Assembly: GCA_030142905.1 (NCBI GenBank) | Contig: JASJOG010000071.1 | Coordinates: 312,501-376,500 of the forward strand | Direction of reading: 5' to 3' | DNA: 64,000 bases | From: Heliopora coerulea | Taxonomy: Eukaryota > Cnidaria > Anthozoa > Scleralcyonacea > Helioporidae | In this document: positions 12,031-23,695 of the stretch, in pieces | How the letters are laid out: each line of letters begins with the position of its first letter | How positions within the stretch are numbered: the stretch's first letter is position 1 | Notes under the pieces: generated by a model | The model's input: the letters and a program-made list of their open reading frames with translations, nothing else | Databases searched by the model: none | What the model was told of the DNA's origin: nothing | Made by a program: the position numbers and the translations under genes

Positions 12031-14166
12031 TAGTTCTCTGGAATTGGACAATGTTTTATGACTACTGGTATGTCCTTAACAGGTCCTATTGCATTTTTAA
12101 CAATGCATCTGTGGTCATCTGCATATTGAGTAAGTTTTGTTCCACGTCTTCCAGAAATAAAGACCTGGGATATCTGGACACGATCAAGTCACCTGTTCCA
12201 AGACGTCAGAAACGTGAAAGAATAATAATGGTGAAGAAAAGCACACTGGCCACTCAGGACAATTTAGTTGGAGAAAAATCAGACAGATTGCACAACGACA
12301 GAATTGTTACCCTTACTTAAACATTATTGATAGTGGTGCACAATTGTGAACATCATCGGGTGTAAGGTGGTTCACAACACCTATAGAAAAAATCTTATAA
12401 TCACAATAAAAAAGCAAGATGGGTTTCCCAACTCTTCAGTTCCACTGGATTATTGTTTTTGATAAGGTAAGGTGACAAAAGCCTGTCTTAATGGGGAGAT
12501 CATAATTCCACTGGAAGTTCTGTTGTTCGACAAATCCACTACAGTCCTTGATCTGACTCTCAATCGCAGCAACTTCATCATTCGAGAATAATTTAAGAAC
12601 AGTTGAATATTCCAGTTCTGTAAAGAGCCCTTCTCGTGGACTTGTTTCTCGTCAGATAGTCTGCATTCTTGAAGTCAGATAGATGAGTCTTGAAATACGG
12701 CAACCGCTTGAAATTTCTGAAGACTTTGACGAAAACGAACCTGATTGTCCATGCCTTGCGGTGTGGCAGCACGAAAATAAGGGCCGGTTGCATAAAAGTT
12801 GTACACCTATGACAAACATGTTACGTTTGACATACAGGTAGAATTTCATTTTACATTCGTACAAGTTGGGACGTTATATAACATCGGATGCTTCATGGGA
12901 GTCAATATTACGCCCTATAGTAGGTAGGCGTGAAGCGGTCATGTAACTGAATCAATGGGAAATCAAAATTGCACGAACAACTTTTTTTCTGGCCAATCTT
13001 CAAATACACGACGTACTTTGCAAGGAAACGTGCGTTGAGAAACAGAAATAACCAAATGAATTGATGGAAATTATATATACCTTAGATATCGATCTCGGTG
13101 GCGGAAACTACTAGGAATGGCTGACTAGTTGAAGCGCGATATCAAACAACGAACAAAACACATTGAAGTTCTATAACATGACAACTTTGATGTTCTATCC
13201 GGTTGGTGCATTTAAAAATCTTATTGTTGAATGCAATGGATGTCCGTAAATCCTCATTCAGACCAATCTTGATTAAAGCCATGGAATTGTCCTGCCAAAA
13301 ATCTCGAAATTTGCATACACTTACCTACATATAAAGTTGAAGTACATTTGACAATGAGTAAATTCTAGTTAACTGTTTAATTTCCCAAAATCTTATTTCC
13401 AGAGTTTCATTTGTGCAACTGAATTTGGATATGAACATCTGACATCATTACATCTTCATAAGTGCCCAACTAAGTAGTCACACCTCATCACGTCTTTTCA
13501 AGTAAAAGGCATACTTCCAGTGTGAATCGATAGAGATAAAGTATGAGAATGAATGACCGTTAGACATGATTAAGTCTTTCCAAGTACGAGACGTACGTAC
13601 AGCGTACATCGAATCTAATAGCGTAAGTTATTGAATGGACGACAGACATATCTGTTGATCGTTTGCTCACCTTTTATGAAAGCTGACCCAGACGAAGTCT
13701 TTAGAGAAACTGACATATGTCGTGTGATATTTCTTGAAAAGGAAACGTGATAGGCAGTTGATTGCTCATGACGATTTTTGCTTTGTGTCTTCTTTCTATT
13801 TATTCTGGAGTTGTTCAACAGATGTCCCTTATCTCTAAGCTCATTTGTGGCTTGGTTTTATTTGACCTTGGTTAAACAATGCAGCTTTTTTCCGTGACGC
13901 CTTTTCCTGTTTTTTTTGTTTGTTCGGTTTTGTTTTTTGTTTTTTGTTTTGTTTCTTTTTATGATCCGATTATGCTGAATAGGTATATTGTGAGAATGTT
14001 AGCATTATCAAGAAAAAGAAAATCACTTTCCTGAATTTCATTCTCTCTAGACATGCATGTCATTTACCAACTTCTGTGCAGAAATGAGATTGACTCCAGC
14101 CAAGGGTATCCGATGTTGTGCATTTTATAAGGCCATGTTGCTGATTATGTCGCTCAAATTTGCAAT
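12031..14166. other. No recognised gene
   Basis: Only short frames of mixed character; a T/G-rich stretch (TTTTGTTTTTTG) lies at about 13,905-13,960. Probably intron of the receptor gene. Confidence 0.6.
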
Positions 14167-14994
14167 ATTATATTGCAATATTGGATATACGGTAAAACAA
14201 GTGTGCAGTATAGTGATCGACGTGCCGTAGCTGAGATAAACGATTTAATCTTATTGATAGCTCCAATAGATTTGGACATTTTTAATGACACACTATTTAT
14301 GTGTGGTTTCCAGTCAAGGTGTTCATGGATTTTAACACCAAGAAATGTTAGTGAGCTAACTTGCTCAATTATTTGGTCATCTATCTTAATGCCATTTGTT
14401 TTTAAATAATACTTGTTCCCAGCACAAAAAATAATACATTTAGTTTTCTTAATATTTAAGGAAAGTTTATTAGATTTGAACCAGGTAGCTATTGCATTGA
14501 GTTCTTGATTTATTATATTTATTAGTTGGGAAAGATCTTTTCCTGAAGAGAAAAGACTAGTGTCATCTGCAAATAAAATTATTTTTATTTGCAGATGACA
14601 CTAGTCTTTTCTCTTCAGGAAAAGATCTTTCCCAACTAATAAATATAATAAATCAAGAACTCAATGCAATAGCTACCTGGTTCAAATCTAATAAACTTTC
14701 CTTAAATATTAAGAAAACTAAATGTATTATTTTTTGTGCTGGGAACAAGTATTATTTAAAAACAAATGGCATTAAGATAGATGACCAAATAATTGAGCAA
14801 GTTAGCTCACTAACATTTCTTGGTGTTAAAATCCATGAACACCTTGACTGGAAACCACACATAAATAGTGTGTCATTAAAAATGTCCAAATCTATTGGAG
14901 CTATCAATAAGATTAAATCGTTTATCTCAGCTACGGCACGTCGATCACTATACTGCACACTTGTTTTACCGTATATCCAATATTGCAATATAAT
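14167..14994. repeat. Near-perfect 828-bp palindrome (412-bp arms, 4-bp spacer)
   Basis: The left arm 14,167-14,578 is the reverse complement of the right arm 14,583-14,994 around TTAT at 14,579-14,582. The arms stop matching at 14,166/14,995. Mirrored open frames confirm it: the plus ORF ending at 14,409 and the minus ORF ending at 14,752 are symmetric about the same centre and share the same last 78 codons. The right arm is the RT segment of the LINE downstream; the left arm is the same segment inverted. Confidence 0.93.
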
Positions 14995-15397
14995 CTGGGC
15001 TAAAACATGTATTTCTATGATACGAATAATTGCCAACGTTGGGTACAGAGATCACACTAAACCTTTATTTGTTAAACTGAAACTACTGAATGTCTTTGAC
15101 ATAAACAAATATCAAACTGGATCTTTTATATTTAAATGTATTAATTGCCCTGACATTCTTCCAAATATCTTTCAAACCTACTTTGCTCACAATCATGAAA
15201 TTCATACCTATAATATCGGAAATGCTACAAAACTTCATGTCACTAAAGCAAGGACTACAACTAGAAAAATGACTATTAAACTGAGTGGTACGTTATTTTG
15301 GAATTCTCTTGATAATAATATTACTCATTCTAAAACATTAAAATCTTTTCAAAAAAAACTTAAAAATCTATTTTTTGATGAAATGATGAAAAGCTGA
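14583..15397 (+). pseudogene. LINE reverse transcriptase, C-terminal part
   Basis: Opens with LFADDTSLFS, the catalytic F/YADD block (TTTGCAGATGAC at 14,588-14,599), followed by the thumb (WFKSNKLSLNIKKTKC, LTFLGVKIHEHLDWKPHI) and the C-terminal tail of a CR1/Jockey-like non-LTR polymerase ending at 15,397. It is largely open apart from a frame change near 15,000, so it is a fairly young 5'-truncated copy. Everything upstream of motif C is missing, and its place is taken by the inverted arm. Confidence 0.85.
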
Positions 15398-15656
15398 GCG
15401 GTGCATCTTAGAAGAATCTCGACTACTTCATTTTATATATTATTTGGTGATTGGCATTATCTACAAACTCCCTGGAGTTTTCTTGCCAATCTCCGCCCAT
15501 ATTCTTGTCTACTGCCATTGTTTCTCCACAAACTAATCATTAAGCTTACAAATATTTATAATATCTATTATATTATACTGTATATAAAAAATTTCTACCG
15601 CTTGTAAATATTAAAATTATTGAATATGGTAAATAAAATGGATTGATTGATTGATT
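14583..15656 (+). mobile_element. 5'-truncated CR1/L2-type LINE with (GATT)n tail
   Basis: After the RT ORF comes a 3' UTR of about 250 bp ending AATAAAATGGATTGATTGATT. A short tandem-repeat tail rather than poly(A) is typical of CR1/L2-clade LINEs. The 5' boundary coincides with the centre of the palindrome. Confidence 0.8.
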
Positions 15657-15970
15657 GATCTAATAAAGACTCCGTAAAAATGTTCCAATCTTTTAAGTTA
15701 TGCATGCTTTATAACTCTGTTAGGAGAAATCCATACAATCATTGTTATAATATATTAATTTAATAATTTCTAATAGCATTGAATAACCTTCAGTCACTAA
15801 ATTTTTCATCAAAAAATTTTATATTTTCTTTTACTGCCACTTTCTTTTTTTAATAAATGTAAATGTCAGTATCTTGAGAAAGACAGTTAAACTGCCCAAA
15901 ATATTTGATTACTTCAATAAATCCTTTTAGAAGAAACAGCAAGATCGGTCGATTTTACTGTAATCATTAG
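15657..15970. other. No recognised gene
   Basis: AT-rich sequence after the LINE tail, with nothing recognisable. Confidence 0.6.
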
Positions 15971-16090
15971 CTATCCATGGAGCTATCGAGACTCAGATGG
16001 TGAGCTATAGTGCGAGTTCAACATGGCTAGAGCATCCCACATGTCATCGGGTTGTTGAAAGTTTCATCCCCATCAGGGGCTCAGAAAGAG
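15971..16090. repeat. Degenerate tRNA-derived repeat, inverted pair
   Basis: 15,971-16,020 (GCTATCGAGACTCAGATGG) matches the minus orientation of the repeat unit at 28.1-29.1 kb. 16,020-16,085 matches its plus orientation (TAGAGC..., ATCAGGGGCTCAG). The B-box-like region is mutated, so it is an old fragment. Confidence 0.55.
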
Positions 16091-17359
16091 TTTTTCTGAC
16101 TTCTGAGGATAGGAATTTTATTTGTATTTCATTTTAATGAGCATGCTTCTTTTACCCGTTATAAGACATTACTTTATGAGAAATATTTATTTTATGGTAT
16201 TTCCTGTCAGGATATCTGGCCTTATATCTAGTATTTTATTGATATTAAATCTTAAACGAGATAAGAAAGTAAGATTAACACATACCATCTTTTCAAGCTC
16301 TTCATCTGCAATAGAAAATTCCAGTCACGTATGTAAAGCACGTAGTTCTCAGAAATATCACTACAAAATTATCAATAAAAATGATTATTTGAGGATCGAT
16401 TTCGCCAATTCTACCGCTATATGATCTAATTCTCATTTAAGCGTAAAAATCTATTCTAATAGAGTAGTGGGGACTCCAGTCAGTAAATGCATCAAACCCT
16501 TACAAATTATCATCTTGAAATTTCTTTGTGTTTCTAACACACTTACTCATACCCTAGCACAAAAATCTATATGTTTATACCTTATATCTTCATTTGCACC
16601 AGTAATTGCATCTACATCAACATTTCCTTCTACTTCTACGTGTATATCTACATCTAGACTTTCCGCCTATATATCTTTCTTACTTTTGAATCAGTATCTA
16701 CATATCTTTAACATGTCACAACGTCGAACACTTGCAGATGAAATTAAAAGTATAAATAATCCTAGGTTCAGAATATTCAATTAAAACTTTTAAAGCAATG
16801 CCCACTTCATGGCGCACATTTTTTTGCGTGGAAAGTCAGTTAGGGTATCTAGTATACTTACATCAGCATTGATTGGATAAAAATGGCTTACAGATTTATG
16901 TATCATTAGGTTTTCCTCAGTTTCTCAGAATTTAAAGGTTCAAAAATTTACGTAAAAGCTGACAGTCCCCTTACTGAATCTGGAAGGATCCTGAAAATTA
17001 TGTAATTACTTTTATAAGACTTCTACTGGCCAATAGACATAATTATGATGTAACAGTCATGGATGTGCGGCTGTATAAAACGGCCGTCGTTTACAGCAAG
17101 TACATTTTAGGTCTTGATTTCCACTATAGGGAAAATCCAAGTAACACAGCCAACCCCCGAGGAAGAACATTGTGCATTTTTTTGCAAGTCTTGTTTCTCA
17201 ATAGGAGCCATTTCCATGTCACTGAAATTATCACGAGCATTTGTACAAACAAATTTTTCGCAAATATAAAAACCTTGATACCTCAGGGACATAGCATATT
17301 CAGGAATGAAATGTAAATTAGACCGCATTGATCAACGAACTTTAGCTCCGAATGGTTAG
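16091..17359. other. No recognised gene
   Basis: Open frames at 16,122-16,424 (+), 16,467-16,784 (+), 17,059-17,316 (+) and 17,107-17,328 (-) carry no motif I recognise. The minus frame at 17,107 has several Cys (YICEKFVC) and could be an exon, but no convincing splice pair was found. Confidence 0.5.
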
Positions 17360-18035
17360 ACGGAGCTCCAGAATAACTAAAAATGACTTGATAAATCGTT
17401 GGCGCCATCGGACAACACGGTATCCGCATCTACAGTCAAACGAGTTCTACATCACCAAGACCTGAAAGGCTGTCACGCAAAGAAAAAACCCTGCTCCGAG
17501 ACCGGCATCGAAAAGCTGAAAGAGACTGAAGTTCGTAAGGGACCACCACGGCAAAGATAAAACCCCTTGATGGGAGGACCACGATCCCTAAAGTGAAGCA
17601 TGGAAGTGGCAGCATCATGTTGTAGGGGTGTCTTGATAGAACAGGGACCGATGCACTCTAGAAAATACCTGGCACGATGTGGAAGGTGGATTATCAAGAA
17701 ATTCATAAGCAAAACCTCAGTAAGTCGGTCCGGAAGTTGAGGCTTGGTTGCCACTTAGTTTTTCACCTAGAAAACTATCCTAAGTTATCCTCCAAAATAG
17801 TGGCAAAATAGGTTAAATCCAACAAGGTGAAAGTAATGGAGTTGCAATCATAGCGCTCTGACCTGAATCTCATCGATAATTTGTCAACTGCGCTTAAAAA
17901 ACGTTTCAGAGCAAGGAGGCCAACAAACTTGACGGAGTTACACTAATATTGCCAAGAGGAGAGGGAAATGATTCCAGCAGAGAATTTTGACAGACTTGTC
18001 GAAAGCTACCCCAAGCGTTTAATTATAAGTAATAC
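17360..18035 (+). pseudogene. Tc1/mariner-type transposase, decayed
   Basis: Frames together give the Tc1 order: STVKRVLHHQDLKG and PLLRDRHRKAERD (DNA-binding part), then KHGSGSIML and a TGTDAL block (catalytic core, before 17,660), then DLNLIDNLSTALKKRFRARRPTNLTEL and NFDRLVESYPKRL (C-terminus, 17,860-18,020). In Tc1 proteins the last block carries the third acidic residue (DLNPIENLW); here it reads NLIDNL. Many stops and an internal deletion remove the first catalytic region. It is a DNA-transposon relic. Confidence 0.8.
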
Positions 18036-18159
18036 CATAAAATGTTGAGTATTAGTTATTAAACCTCTCGGTCAATGGGGATTATTTACTAAATGACCCG
18101 AATTATCCAAATCGAGTGGGAAGTTCAATTGCTATTTTGCCCCAACAATTTCTTAGTAA

Positions 18160-18307
18160 TAGAACACCGCACAGTCCATATTCGGACTGTACCTCGTGAC
18201 GAAAAGGGGGTTGTCGTTGTTGCTGTTTTGGAGGAAACGAAGAAAGAACCCAGTTTCTGTTGTAAACTCAATTCATTAATAAATATTGTTCACATTACTG
18301 TTTCACA
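18160..18307 (+). repeat. 5' LTR
   Basis: Shares CCATATT.GGACTGTACCTCGTGA, GTTGTCGTTGTTG, AAAGAACC.AGTTTCTG and AATAAATATTG blocks with the 3' LTR and ends TTTCACA. The start is inferred from alignment to the 3' copy; the terminal TG is mutated here. Confidence 0.7.
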
Positions 18308-18341
18308 CTGGTGCCAGCGGTGCGATTAGACAAACAGAGAA

Positions 18342-18965
18342 TATGTCAGATACTGATCAAGAAATGATCACCCAAGCAGAAAGTTTGAAGATTACTTTGC
18401 AGTCGTACGACGGCGTAGCTGACGTGAAGATTTGGCTTCGCTAGCTGGAGAAAATTCGTAAGGCCAAGAAGTGGACAAAAGCTCACATTGTGACTTAGGC
18501 ACCACTACTTTTAAGGGGAAGAGCAGACGACTTTTGGGAAACAGTCAAAAGCGACATCGGTGACGACTTGGATAATTTTAAACGGAAAATCGAAGAAGAA
18601 TTCGGTCAGCACTTGACAGATCTTACAACGTTAGTATGAAAGATTGATGAACCTCTCCCAATACTATTGTGGCGAATGGAGAAGAAGTTTAAGCTAGCAT
18701 TTCCATCTGTAGACCCGGAAATAAGTAAGAAAGTTCTATCTGAGAGATTTAAAACAGCAGTAGTCGAGGACAAGAACAAAGGCAACAGTGACCTCAACCT
18801 GCACCTAAAAGTACACCAAGCGGATAAACTAGATCCTAAAAACGTACTTAAAGCTGCTTAGAACTTCAAAAAAATTCTAGGCAAACAGCTGCCAGTGAAG
18901 AGTTTAGTCAGCGAAGGAGATGGTATCGAAAAACGTATTACCAAACAGGTCATAAAATCTATAGC
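18342..18965 (+). pseudogene. gag-like ORF of the deleted LTR element
   Basis: Begins MSDTDQEMITQAE about 35 bp after the LTR. A helical capsid-like region (DVKIWLR.LEKIRKAKKWT, RGRADDFWETV) follows, with stops at the third and later blocks. ORF 18,667-18,861 is its middle. It would form the particle core. The frame continues into integrase without a zinc knuckle. Confidence 0.6.
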
Positions 18966-19984
18966 TGAAATCGACGTGACATCTGAGCCTGTCGTGGAAG
19001 CTGTCAGGCGTGGCATGCCCTGGTCGAAGCGAAGAAACAGTTATGTACTTGTCATTCAAGATTGTTTCGCCAAATATGTAGACCTTTATGCCCTTCCCGT
19101 CCGGAAAGCCAGATCCGTAGCACAGAAGATTTTAGAAAAGTTCATCGCTCAACACGGCGCACCAATGACACTTCATTAGGGTCAAGGCACGCAGTTTGAA
19201 AGCAAAATAGTAAAAGATGTCAATGAAGTTTTTGGCATCAGAAAGACAAGGACACCCCCTTACTACTCTCAGAGCGACGGTTAGGTCGAACATTTCAACC
19301 GTACCCTGAAAGAAATGATATCGAGATACATAACAGTCTGGCAATGAATGGTACGATCACTCGAAGCGAATACCTCTGGCATACAACACCTCCGTACACG
19401 AAAGCACTGGCTTTACGCCTTTCTTTTTAGATCATGGGAGAGATGCACAGCTTCCCATTGATATTATGTATGGTCTACCCGCTGGTCAACCACAGTCACA
19501 ATCACAGTTTGCCAGAAACCTGGTAAGCAAGCTGGATGAAGCGTTAAAAACCGCTAGGGAAACGTTGGCGCAAGCTCATAGAAGACGAAAGCTAGCATCT
19601 CGTTGGCTTGGGTCGTACATGATAAAGAAAGGATTGGAATATAATGGTAACCCTGGAGTAGCCTACTGGATCCAGGAGGAGGATGGTCGAGGCCGCCCGG
19701 TGGTACACCACAACCAACTGAAGCCATGCTTTACAAAGGTGAATCCAGCAAAAGAGCCAAAGATAAACTAGGAAAGCCGAGATACTTTGTCAGACTCTTC
19801 GTCCACGCTAGTGCTGGATGAACCATTGCAACAAGCTACGAAACACAACGAGCAAGACCGAGCAGAACCAGAGCGGGCGCAGATCGTAGAAGTTCCTAGG
19901 GCATCAGATACAAATGAGGATAACCCGGCACAAAGATCACCGACTGGACGAGTGATAAGACCACCAGAAAGATTTGGATCTTAA
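18966..19984 (+). pseudogene. Integrase core and C-terminal tail
   Basis: SYVLVIQDCFAKYVDLYALP (after the missing first Asp), IAQHGAPMTLH then GQGTQFES, where the normal Asp of the SDQG-type block has been lost to a stop and Gly, then TPPYYSQSDG and EHFNRTLKEM, which retains the catalytic Glu. The C-terminal barrel (VVHHNQLKPC, 19,466-19,771) and a disordered tail ending GRVIRPPERF (19,787-19,984) complete it. Inactive: two of the three catalytic acids are gone. Confidence 0.75.
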
Positions 19985-20054
19985 ACTTGATTGTATATAC
20001 ATGTACTTTAAAGTTACATACAAATAGACTCTGCTCTTCGTAAGGTTGGAGTGG

Positions 20055-20202
20055 TGTAATCTCCCACAATCCATATTTGGACTGTACCTCGTGAAGAAAA
20101 GGGAGTTGTCGTTGTTGTTGTTTTCAAGGAAACGGAGAAAGAACCTAGTTTCTGATGGAAAGTCAAGTCACTAATAAATATTGCTCAAATTACTGTTTCG
20201 CA
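20055..20202 (+). repeat. 3' LTR
   Basis: Starts TGTAATCTCCC after a purine-rich stretch and ends TTTCGCA. It matches the 5' LTR in order and length but with many substitutions, so the insertion is old. Confidence 0.75.
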
Positions 20203-20722
20203 GTAATACTTTGTAACATCATGTTTGCCGAAATTTCCTGGTGATTAAACTGTTCTTTCAAGGTCCAGAAGGGCCAAAGAGAATTAAATGACTTTGAACT
20301 AAATTAAATTAATTAAATTAAATTAATTAATTAAATTAATTAAATAATTTAACTAAACTTCTAGTGACGTATAACTGTATCGTATTAGTCTCAATAAGAC
20401 TCAGTTTGACGTCACTGGAGGTAGTATTAGTACAAATGAACTTTAATAAGGTAAATTAGTTCTTAATGAAACCTGAAAAAATAAACGAAATTGAAGCAAA
20501 CATGATATTGTTTCCATTAAAGAAGTAAGAGGCAATGCAACCAAATACGAATAAGGTGTATTTAAATATTTGCCCCTCGGGAATTCTGACATAGTGACTA
20601 AATAATCATCACTGATGCAAGAATACTAAATACCATAACTTACTTAATTCCACGAGGAATGTACGAAGCAATGAAATGGGCGGCATTGCGAAAATTTGAG
20701 TTGAATATTCCGAGTAATGGTG
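20203..20722. other. AT-rich sequence with an AATTAAATT repeat
   Basis: 20,296-20,352 is an AATTA/AATTAAATT simple repeat. No gene recognised. Confidence 0.6.
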
Positions 20723-20752
20723 TATCTAAACTTTTGACTCCAGCTGTTCATG
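20723..20752 (-). repeat. Tc1-like terminal inverted repeat, solitary
   Basis: GGTGTATCTAAACTTTTGAC followed by TCCAGCTG is the form of the right end of many Tc1/mariner elements. It could be the right end of the transposon whose transposase relic is at 17.4-18.0 kb, separated from it by the LTR insertion. The matching left end was not found. Confidence 0.45.
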
Positions 20753-22919
20753 TTGCAACTGATTTTTTAACTATCGATAACTCTAATATTTTCCAACATT
20801 AAGAAGAGATTATTGAATAAAAGTTTTCGAAAAACGTCTCATACCGAAAGCGTTGATGACGTAATTCTTGCAGTGAGACTTTGCACAGGTAACTGAAGAA
20901 GTCGCGGTCAATTTTTAATCGTTTTTGTTGGGATTGACGCCACAAAAATCCCGAAAACGAATGTTATCTGAGCACGCACTTGCGTTGCAGAGGTAGAAAC
21001 GGGTGCACTTCTTACACATGCGCAGTTTCCTAATTTCAAGACAAGCTTTCTAATCAGTCCACGACAGAACTTTCCAGCAATAATTTAAAGTTACCGTTGT
21101 ATTGCTGACGTATATGCAACTAATTAACCCCAACCATAAAATCCTAAAGAATTTAAAAATAAAGAATAGAACCATCGTTCTTGTATGTTCGAATTATATT
21201 TTGAGCACTTTGTGTAATTCCTTGCTATCTTAAAACCCTGGTTTTGACCATATCCTTAATCATAATAGAAAGATATTTCCTTTTTGTGTGTGCGCTTAGT
21301 TCACTAATCAATATGAACCAAGACTTATTTTAATACCCGGAACGGACATAAGCCAAAGTCGTATAACACAACGATAGCGATAAACGACACTTAATAAGGA
21401 CAACTTTACAATATTTTGTACTCGGTCACATTACAACGATAAAGTCAGCAATCCAAAGCTGCGCCGCACTTTTCCAAAGTATGCCAAAATTCCAGATTTT
21501 GAATCAGAAGAACTTCTTCATTTTATATTATTAAAACCACTATGAAATCATCACCAAATAAATAGTGGATTTATGAGGAAAGAAAAATTGTTGGATATCA
21601 CGCACTTTATCTGTCCCTTTTCAAACCTAACTATCCAAAGAAGCCATTTCAACGTCTGTCTTAGGTCTTCCGTCGTCCAAAATGCCAAGTCTTCATTCGA
21701 ACGGCTTCGAAAACGTAAAAAGAACGATTTAAAAAATTAACTTGTCTAATAAAAATGTGTGCTAAAAACTTCAACTGCAAGAAGTTTGAAGTTGCTAGGA
21801 AAGCTGGACTTCTTTTCCAACACCTACACTCCCGCAATCTCCATAAATATGCACTTCAAGATGTACACTTTCATGAAATGGTTTTGTTTCAACAGGCAGT
21901 GAAGACGTGACATCTATTAGTTGATGAAGGGTTGTTTTGGACAAGGATTTTAACTTAAAATACTAGTTCAGTATTTCAACTTTACAAGAATGATTTACCT
22001 GTTCTCTTATTTGCAGCATCTCTCTTGCTATGATTGGGATTTCAGGTTTACAAGTTAGTATAATCCTATAGAATAATTTTGTCAAACTACTTGCTTTCCT
22101 CGATCCCCAATACATATTTTTAGGTTATTGCCGAAAAGGCTGGATAAGTAAACTTCATATAAATATATGAAACTATTAGGAAAAGAATTCATGTTGTCGA
22201 GATACGCAAAAAAAATGTCACAATTTTAATACGACGATTCCTGCACATTTGCATGCGTTGCGCACGAGTGTTTGCGTCTAAAACGTTACGTTCTGGATTT
22301 TACACTTAAAACTTAGGCAGTTGCATGCAACCTCTCCCAATTTTAGCATTTCTAACCTCCTTTAAATAACATTTCAGATGTACTTTTTCCTTAAGAGATT
22401 CCTTAAGCAAATCGTGCCATTTGTCTTAAATGATGAGGTGTTGTCTTAAGGATGAGGTGTTCTTTTGCCACAATCACAAAATATACAAAGACAGTTGTTT
22501 CGCCTTGCTAACGACAGTGAAATGCTTGGGAGTGACTGGAGGATTTTGAATGTGGAATTAGTAGACAAGTCATACGATTAGTCAAAAAATTTATCGCAGT
22601 TGTCTGCTTGAAATAAAAAGTCGCCCTTTAGAGCAAATTTAAAATTGTAATCGTTGTCATTCACCCATATCGTTCTCACATTCGTTGTTGAGTGATCACC
22701 GATATACGTCCAGGAGTAGAACAATTTTTTGTATAATTATCGTATTACTATCGTTGAGCAGTGTGACTCAGGCTTTACAATATTAAATCCGATGCAACAC
22801 CGACACTCACATTCTAAGCAGTACATAGAGTTTTGTGATGTATAACTATCTGGGTTAAATGGTTTACAATCAACGAAGGAACTGTTTCACCCATTTTACT
22901 TTTAAAAGACTTCTCTTAC
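20753..22919. other. Intronic sequence, no recognised exon
   Basis: No LRR-type exon, mobile element or other gene was recognised on either strand. Confidence 0.55.
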
Positions 22920-22988
22920 AGTGTTTCCAATTTCACCAGGTTTGCTAAGCTGCTCTCTGAGCTCGGTCCGTACTGTCAAGACCCTGGT
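22920..22988 (-). pseudogene. Degenerate LRR exon of the receptor gene
   Basis: The minus strand shows a GTAAGAG donor and, in the phase used by the other LRR exons, the second half of an LRR (SSLANLVKLET). The first half contains a TGA in that phase. The exon would be 69 nt from a GTCAG acceptor. It resembles the A-type exons at 23,443 and 24,115 but has no B-type partner beside it. Probably a dead copy skipped in splicing. Confidence 0.45.
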
Positions 22989-23442
22989 CTGACGTTTACT
23001 GGTAATGACCACGCTCTCGGTTAATAAGAAGTTATTAAAAGTTCATTAAGAGAAAATTGGGGTTTTTAGTGAGTTGCTGTAAATGTGATAGAACATAGAC
23101 ATAGTATCTGTGATTTACATCATATTTTTGTTTTATTTTCTCTTCTGAATCCTGTTCGAATATTAAACAATTTCGAAAAACATGAATGTTTACTTCTTTT
23201 CTCATAATAAATAATTAGCAATACTTGAATGCATGTTGCACCAGACATACAATCATTCGCTAACGTGTCATGCTTGTAAATCCGATTCATCACCGCCCTT
23301 ATATTGTATAGAGAACATATAGTTTAGCTATGAACAACCTTCGAGTCCATTAAGAGTTCAAAGGCTTAAGATCAACGTAGCAGAATTATATCTCAGTTAT
23401 ATTTTAAACTGATTAGATTTACATTTACAAGACTTCGCTTAC

Positions 23443-23514
23443 AGTTTTTCCAATCTCCCTAGGTTTATGAAACAGTTTGGTTCAATCCTCTTCAGTCTAT
23501 TTCCCTGTATAAGC
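23443..23514 (-). CDS. LRR exon, type A, copy 3 (72 nt)
   Basis: A phase 2-2 exon of exactly 72 nt with AG acceptor and GTAAGC donor encodes one 24-residue leucine-rich repeat (QGNRLKRIEPNCF, NLGRLEKL). One-repeat-per-exon 72-nt coding is the hallmark of the LGR/relaxin/glycoprotein-hormone receptor genes. It would contribute one turn of the extracellular hormone-binding solenoid. Its neighbours at 672-bp spacing are near copies. Confidence 0.85.
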
Positions 23515-23623
23515 CTAGTTAAAATACAAAAGGATTATCTGTAGTATGTCACTAAATAAGCTTATATTTCCAGAAAAATTTCCAAGTGTCAAATCATTAT
23601 CCATGTTATTTGTAGCTATTTAC

Positions 23624-23695
23624 AAGTGTTTTAGTTGGCTGTCACGAGGAAAAAGTTCTTGCGGGAGATTTTCCAGTTCGTTTTCTGAAAGGTCT
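23624..23695 (-). CDS. LRR exon, type B, copy 3 (72 nt)
   Basis: A phase 2-2 exon of 72 nt with CTATAG acceptor and GTAAAT donor encodes DLSENELENLPQELF and a PRDSQLKHL end, a canonical LRR. It precedes the type A exon at 23,443 in the transcript by a 109-bp intron. Confidence 0.85.

Larger units (their letters stand above)
18160..20202 (+). mobile_element. Ty3/Gypsy-type LTR element with gag joined to integrase (pol mostly deleted)
   Basis: Two related LTRs of about 148 bp bracket about 1.75 kb. Between them a gag-like frame passes directly into the integrase core. Protease, RT and RNase H are missing. A TGGTGCCAGCGG primer-binding-like site follows the 5' LTR, and a purine-rich tract with TGGAG precedes the 3' LTR. 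GTAA flanks both sides (18,156-18,159 and 20,203-20,206), a possible target duplication. It cannot move by itself; gag and integrase also carry stops. Confidence 0.75.

Noticed and set aside
14173..14409. Plus ORF and its mirror within 14,752-15,036 as two genes
   Set aside because: They are the antisense of the LINE RT in the two arms of the palindrome.
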